DNA of 64,000 nt, taken from contig NZ_JAKIKT010000001.1 of NCBI RefSeq assembly GCF_023349125.1, positions 1,054,001 through 1,118,000 on the forward strand. The letters are read 5' to 3'. Position 1 is the stretch's first letter, and each line of letters opens with the position of its first letter. The notes under the pieces were generated by a model. It did not search any database. It saw only the letters and a program-made list of their open reading frames with translations, and had not been told where the DNA came from. Shown here in pieces: positions 62,466-64,000 of this stretch. The position numbers were made by a program, and so were the translations under genes. This DNA is from Shewanella corallii (GTDB lineage Bacteria > Pseudomonadota > Gammaproteobacteria > Enterobacterales > Shewanellaceae).

Positions 62466-62978
62466 ATGGCTGACGAATTGGAGTTGGAAGAAACAGAAAA
62501 GCCCAAAGGTAAGGGCAAGCTGTTTCTGATTATCGGTATTGTGGTGGTTTTACTGGGCGGTGGCGCAGCAGCATTTCTGATGATGGGAGGCGAAGAGCCT
62601 GCCGCAGAAGCAACTGCAGGCGGAGAAGCCGTTGAACAGGTTGAAGAAACCAATACCGGGGAAGCCAAGTATGTGGGAATGCCCAGACCCTTCCTATTTA
62701 ACCTCGCCGGACCTCAACGAAGTCGGCTGGTCGAAATCAAAGTGCAGTTAATGGTACGCGGTGATGACAATGAAGTGACCGCCAAGAAGCACATTCCCCT
62801 GATTGAAGACGCGCTGCTGTCCACATTCAGTACCGCAGATGTCAGCAAGTTAAAAACTCAGGTTGGTAAAGATGACCTGAGGCAGAAAGCCCTGCTGAAC
62901 GTGCAGAACACCCTGAATCCGGTTGCCGGAAAGAAAGTGGTGGAGAAAGTACTGTTCACCGGTTTTGTAATGCAGTAA
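62466..62978 (+). CDS. fliL: flagellar stator-associated protein FliL
   Basis: 170 residues: Lys-rich N-terminus, one membrane helix (LFLIIGIVVVLLGGGAAAFL, about 20-40), a short linker, and a periplasmic stomatin-like domain ending VLFTGFVMQ. It rings the stator units and supports torque. 90 bp after fliK. Confidence 0.93.
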   Translation: MADELELEETEKPKGKGKLFLIIGIVVVLLGGGAAAFLMMGGEEPAAEATAGGEAVEQVEETNTGEAKYVGMPRPFLFNLAGPQRSRLVEIKVQLMVRGDDNEVTAKKHIPLIEDALLSTFSTADVSKLKTQVGKDDLRQKALLNVQNTLNPVAGKKVVEKVLFTGFVMQ

Positions 62979-62999
62979 CCCGTTACCAGAGGCCTTAGC

Positions 63000-64000
63000 G
63001 TGACCGACTTATTAAGCCAAGACGAAATTGATGCTCTGCTCCATGGAGTCGATGACGTTGAAGAAGATTCTCCCGGCGATGGTGGGGGTTCCACCCAGTC
63101 GTTTGATTTTTCTTCGCAGGATCGAATCGTCCGTGGTCGGATGCCGACCCTTGAGCTGGTGAATGAGAGATTCGCCCGCCACCTGAGGATCAGCATGTTC
63201 AATATGATGCGTCGCGCAGCCGAGGTGTCTATTAACGGCGTGCAGATGCTCAAGTTCGGTGAATATGTACACACTCTGTTTGTTCCGACCAGCCTTAATA
63301 TGGTGCGCTTCAACCCACTGAAAGGCACCGCACTGATTACCATGGAAGCCAGGTTAGTCTTTATTCTGGTGGATAACTTCTTCGGTGGTGATGGCCGCTT
63401 TCACGCCAAGATTGAGGGCCGGGAATTCACTCCAACCGAGCGCCGGATTGTGCAACTGCTGCTGAAAATCATCTTTGAAGATTACAAGGATGCCTGGGCA
63501 CCGGTAATGGATGCCGAGTTCGAATATCTGGACGCTGAAGTTAACCCGGCGATGGCTAACATTGTGAGCCCGACAGAAGTTGTGGTGATTAGCTCCTTCC
63601 ATATCGAAGTGGACGGTGGTGGTGGTGATTTCCATATCACCATGCCGTACTCCATGATTGAGCCGATTCGTGAGCTGCTGGATGCCGGTGTTCAGAGTGA
63701 TACTCAGGATACGGATATTCGTTGGTCCAAGGCTCTGCGCGAAGAAATTATGGATGTGGAAGTCGGCGTTGAGGCTCAGGTAGTCGAGAAGACAGTGAGT
63801 CTGCGGGACGTGATGGAGCTGAAAGCGGGTGACATTATTCCGGTGGAGATGCCTGAATACATCATTATGGATGTTGAAGAACTCCCCAGTTTCCGCTGTA
63901 AACTCGGCCAGTCGAAAGACAACCTGGCATTAAAGGTCTACGAAAAGATACCGCGGCCTGAAACTGTGAAATCAGAATTGCAGCTGATTACCCGTAAAGG
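63000..64000 (+). CDS. fliM: motor switch protein FliM (3' end cut by window)
   Basis: GTG start at 63000; the frame is open to the window end (about 333 codons seen, nearly full length). LLSQDEIDALLHGVDD is the CheY-P-binding N-terminus; RGRMPTLELVNERFARHLRI and the C-terminal VRDVMELKAGDIIPVEMP-like SpoA region follow. FliM forms the C-ring with FliG and FliN and reverses rotation on CheY-P binding. Confidence 0.95.
   Translation, partial: MTDLLSQDEIDALLHGVDDVEEDSPGDGGGSTQSFDFSSQDRIVRGRMPTLELVNERFARHLRISMFNMMRRAAEVSINGVQMLKFGEYVHTLFVPTSLNMVRFNPLKGTALITMEARLVFILVDNFFGGDGRFHAKIEGREFTPTERRIVQLLLKIIFEDYKDAWAPVMDAEFEYLDAEVNPAMANIVSPTEVVVISSFHIEVDGGGGDFHITMPYSMIEPIRELLDAGVQSDTQDTDIRWSKALREEIMDVEVGVEAQVVEKTVSLRDVMELKAGDIIPVEMPEYIIMDVEELPSFRCKLGQSKDNLALKVYEKIPRPETVKSELQLITRK

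Overview
The window looks like the chromosome of a motile marine-type gammaproteobacterium, most probably Alteromonadales. The evidence is a single polar-flagellum cluster in the order flgT / flgOP / flgNMA / cheVR / flgB-L / fliC-fliC / flaG-fliD-fliT-fliS / flrABC / fliE-M, driven by FlrA and FlrC with sigma-54 and sigma-28 promoters, plus VCR-like integron attC sites. The species cannot be fixed from the sequence alone.

1-6340 is an uptake locus: a DcaP-like outer-membrane porin (cut by the left edge), a DctP-DctQ-DctM TRAP transporter for an organic acid, and a divergent Cache-domain sensor kinase with its NarL-type regulator, which probably control it. 6341-9075 holds small orphan genes and a periplasmic metallo-beta-lactamase-fold hydrolase.

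9076-26710 is the accessory zone. An intact integrative element lies between 18-bp direct repeats at 15772 and at 26631; the right repeat is the 3' end of tRNA-Arg(CCT). It carries a tyrosine integrase at its left end. At its right end it has an overlapping operon: an AlpA-like regulator, a membrane protein, a small winged-helix-like protein and a P2 gpA-type rolling-circle replication endonuclease. No capsid genes are present, so it looks like a satellite or integrative plasmid. Between the convergent 3' ends of int and rep sits a run of minus-strand genes, each unit ending in an attC-like site, with no integron integrase in the window. The same plan is repeated to the left in decayed form: a 3' int scrap at 9503, then attC-flanked genes, then a conserved block and the last codons of a second rep gene at 14555-14612. 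A third scrap lies at 9078-9475. I read this as tandem related elements that each received integron cassettes at one fixed point, AATAAAATG|TTA, beside a conserved non-coding block.

The cassettes are rich in likely anti-phage functions: an ABC-three-component (ABC-3C) operon with a PD-(D/E)XK-like effector, a Shedu nuclease, a caspase-WD40 protein broken by two homopolymer frameshifts, a HEPN protein, and several small membrane proteins, one paired with a 35-residue polyproline peptide.

26860-64000 is the flagellar and chemotaxis region: a Maf-like (DUF115) protein, FlgT and FlgOP for the H-ring, rod-hook-ring genes, two flagellins, cap and chaperones, the FlrA then FlrB/FlrC regulatory cascade, then basal body, export ATPase and switch genes. 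It runs into fliM, which is cut at the right edge. Sigma-54-type sites (GG-N10-GC) precede flgA, flgB, flgF, flrB, fliE and fliK. Sigma-28 sites precede flgM, flgO and the second flagellin.
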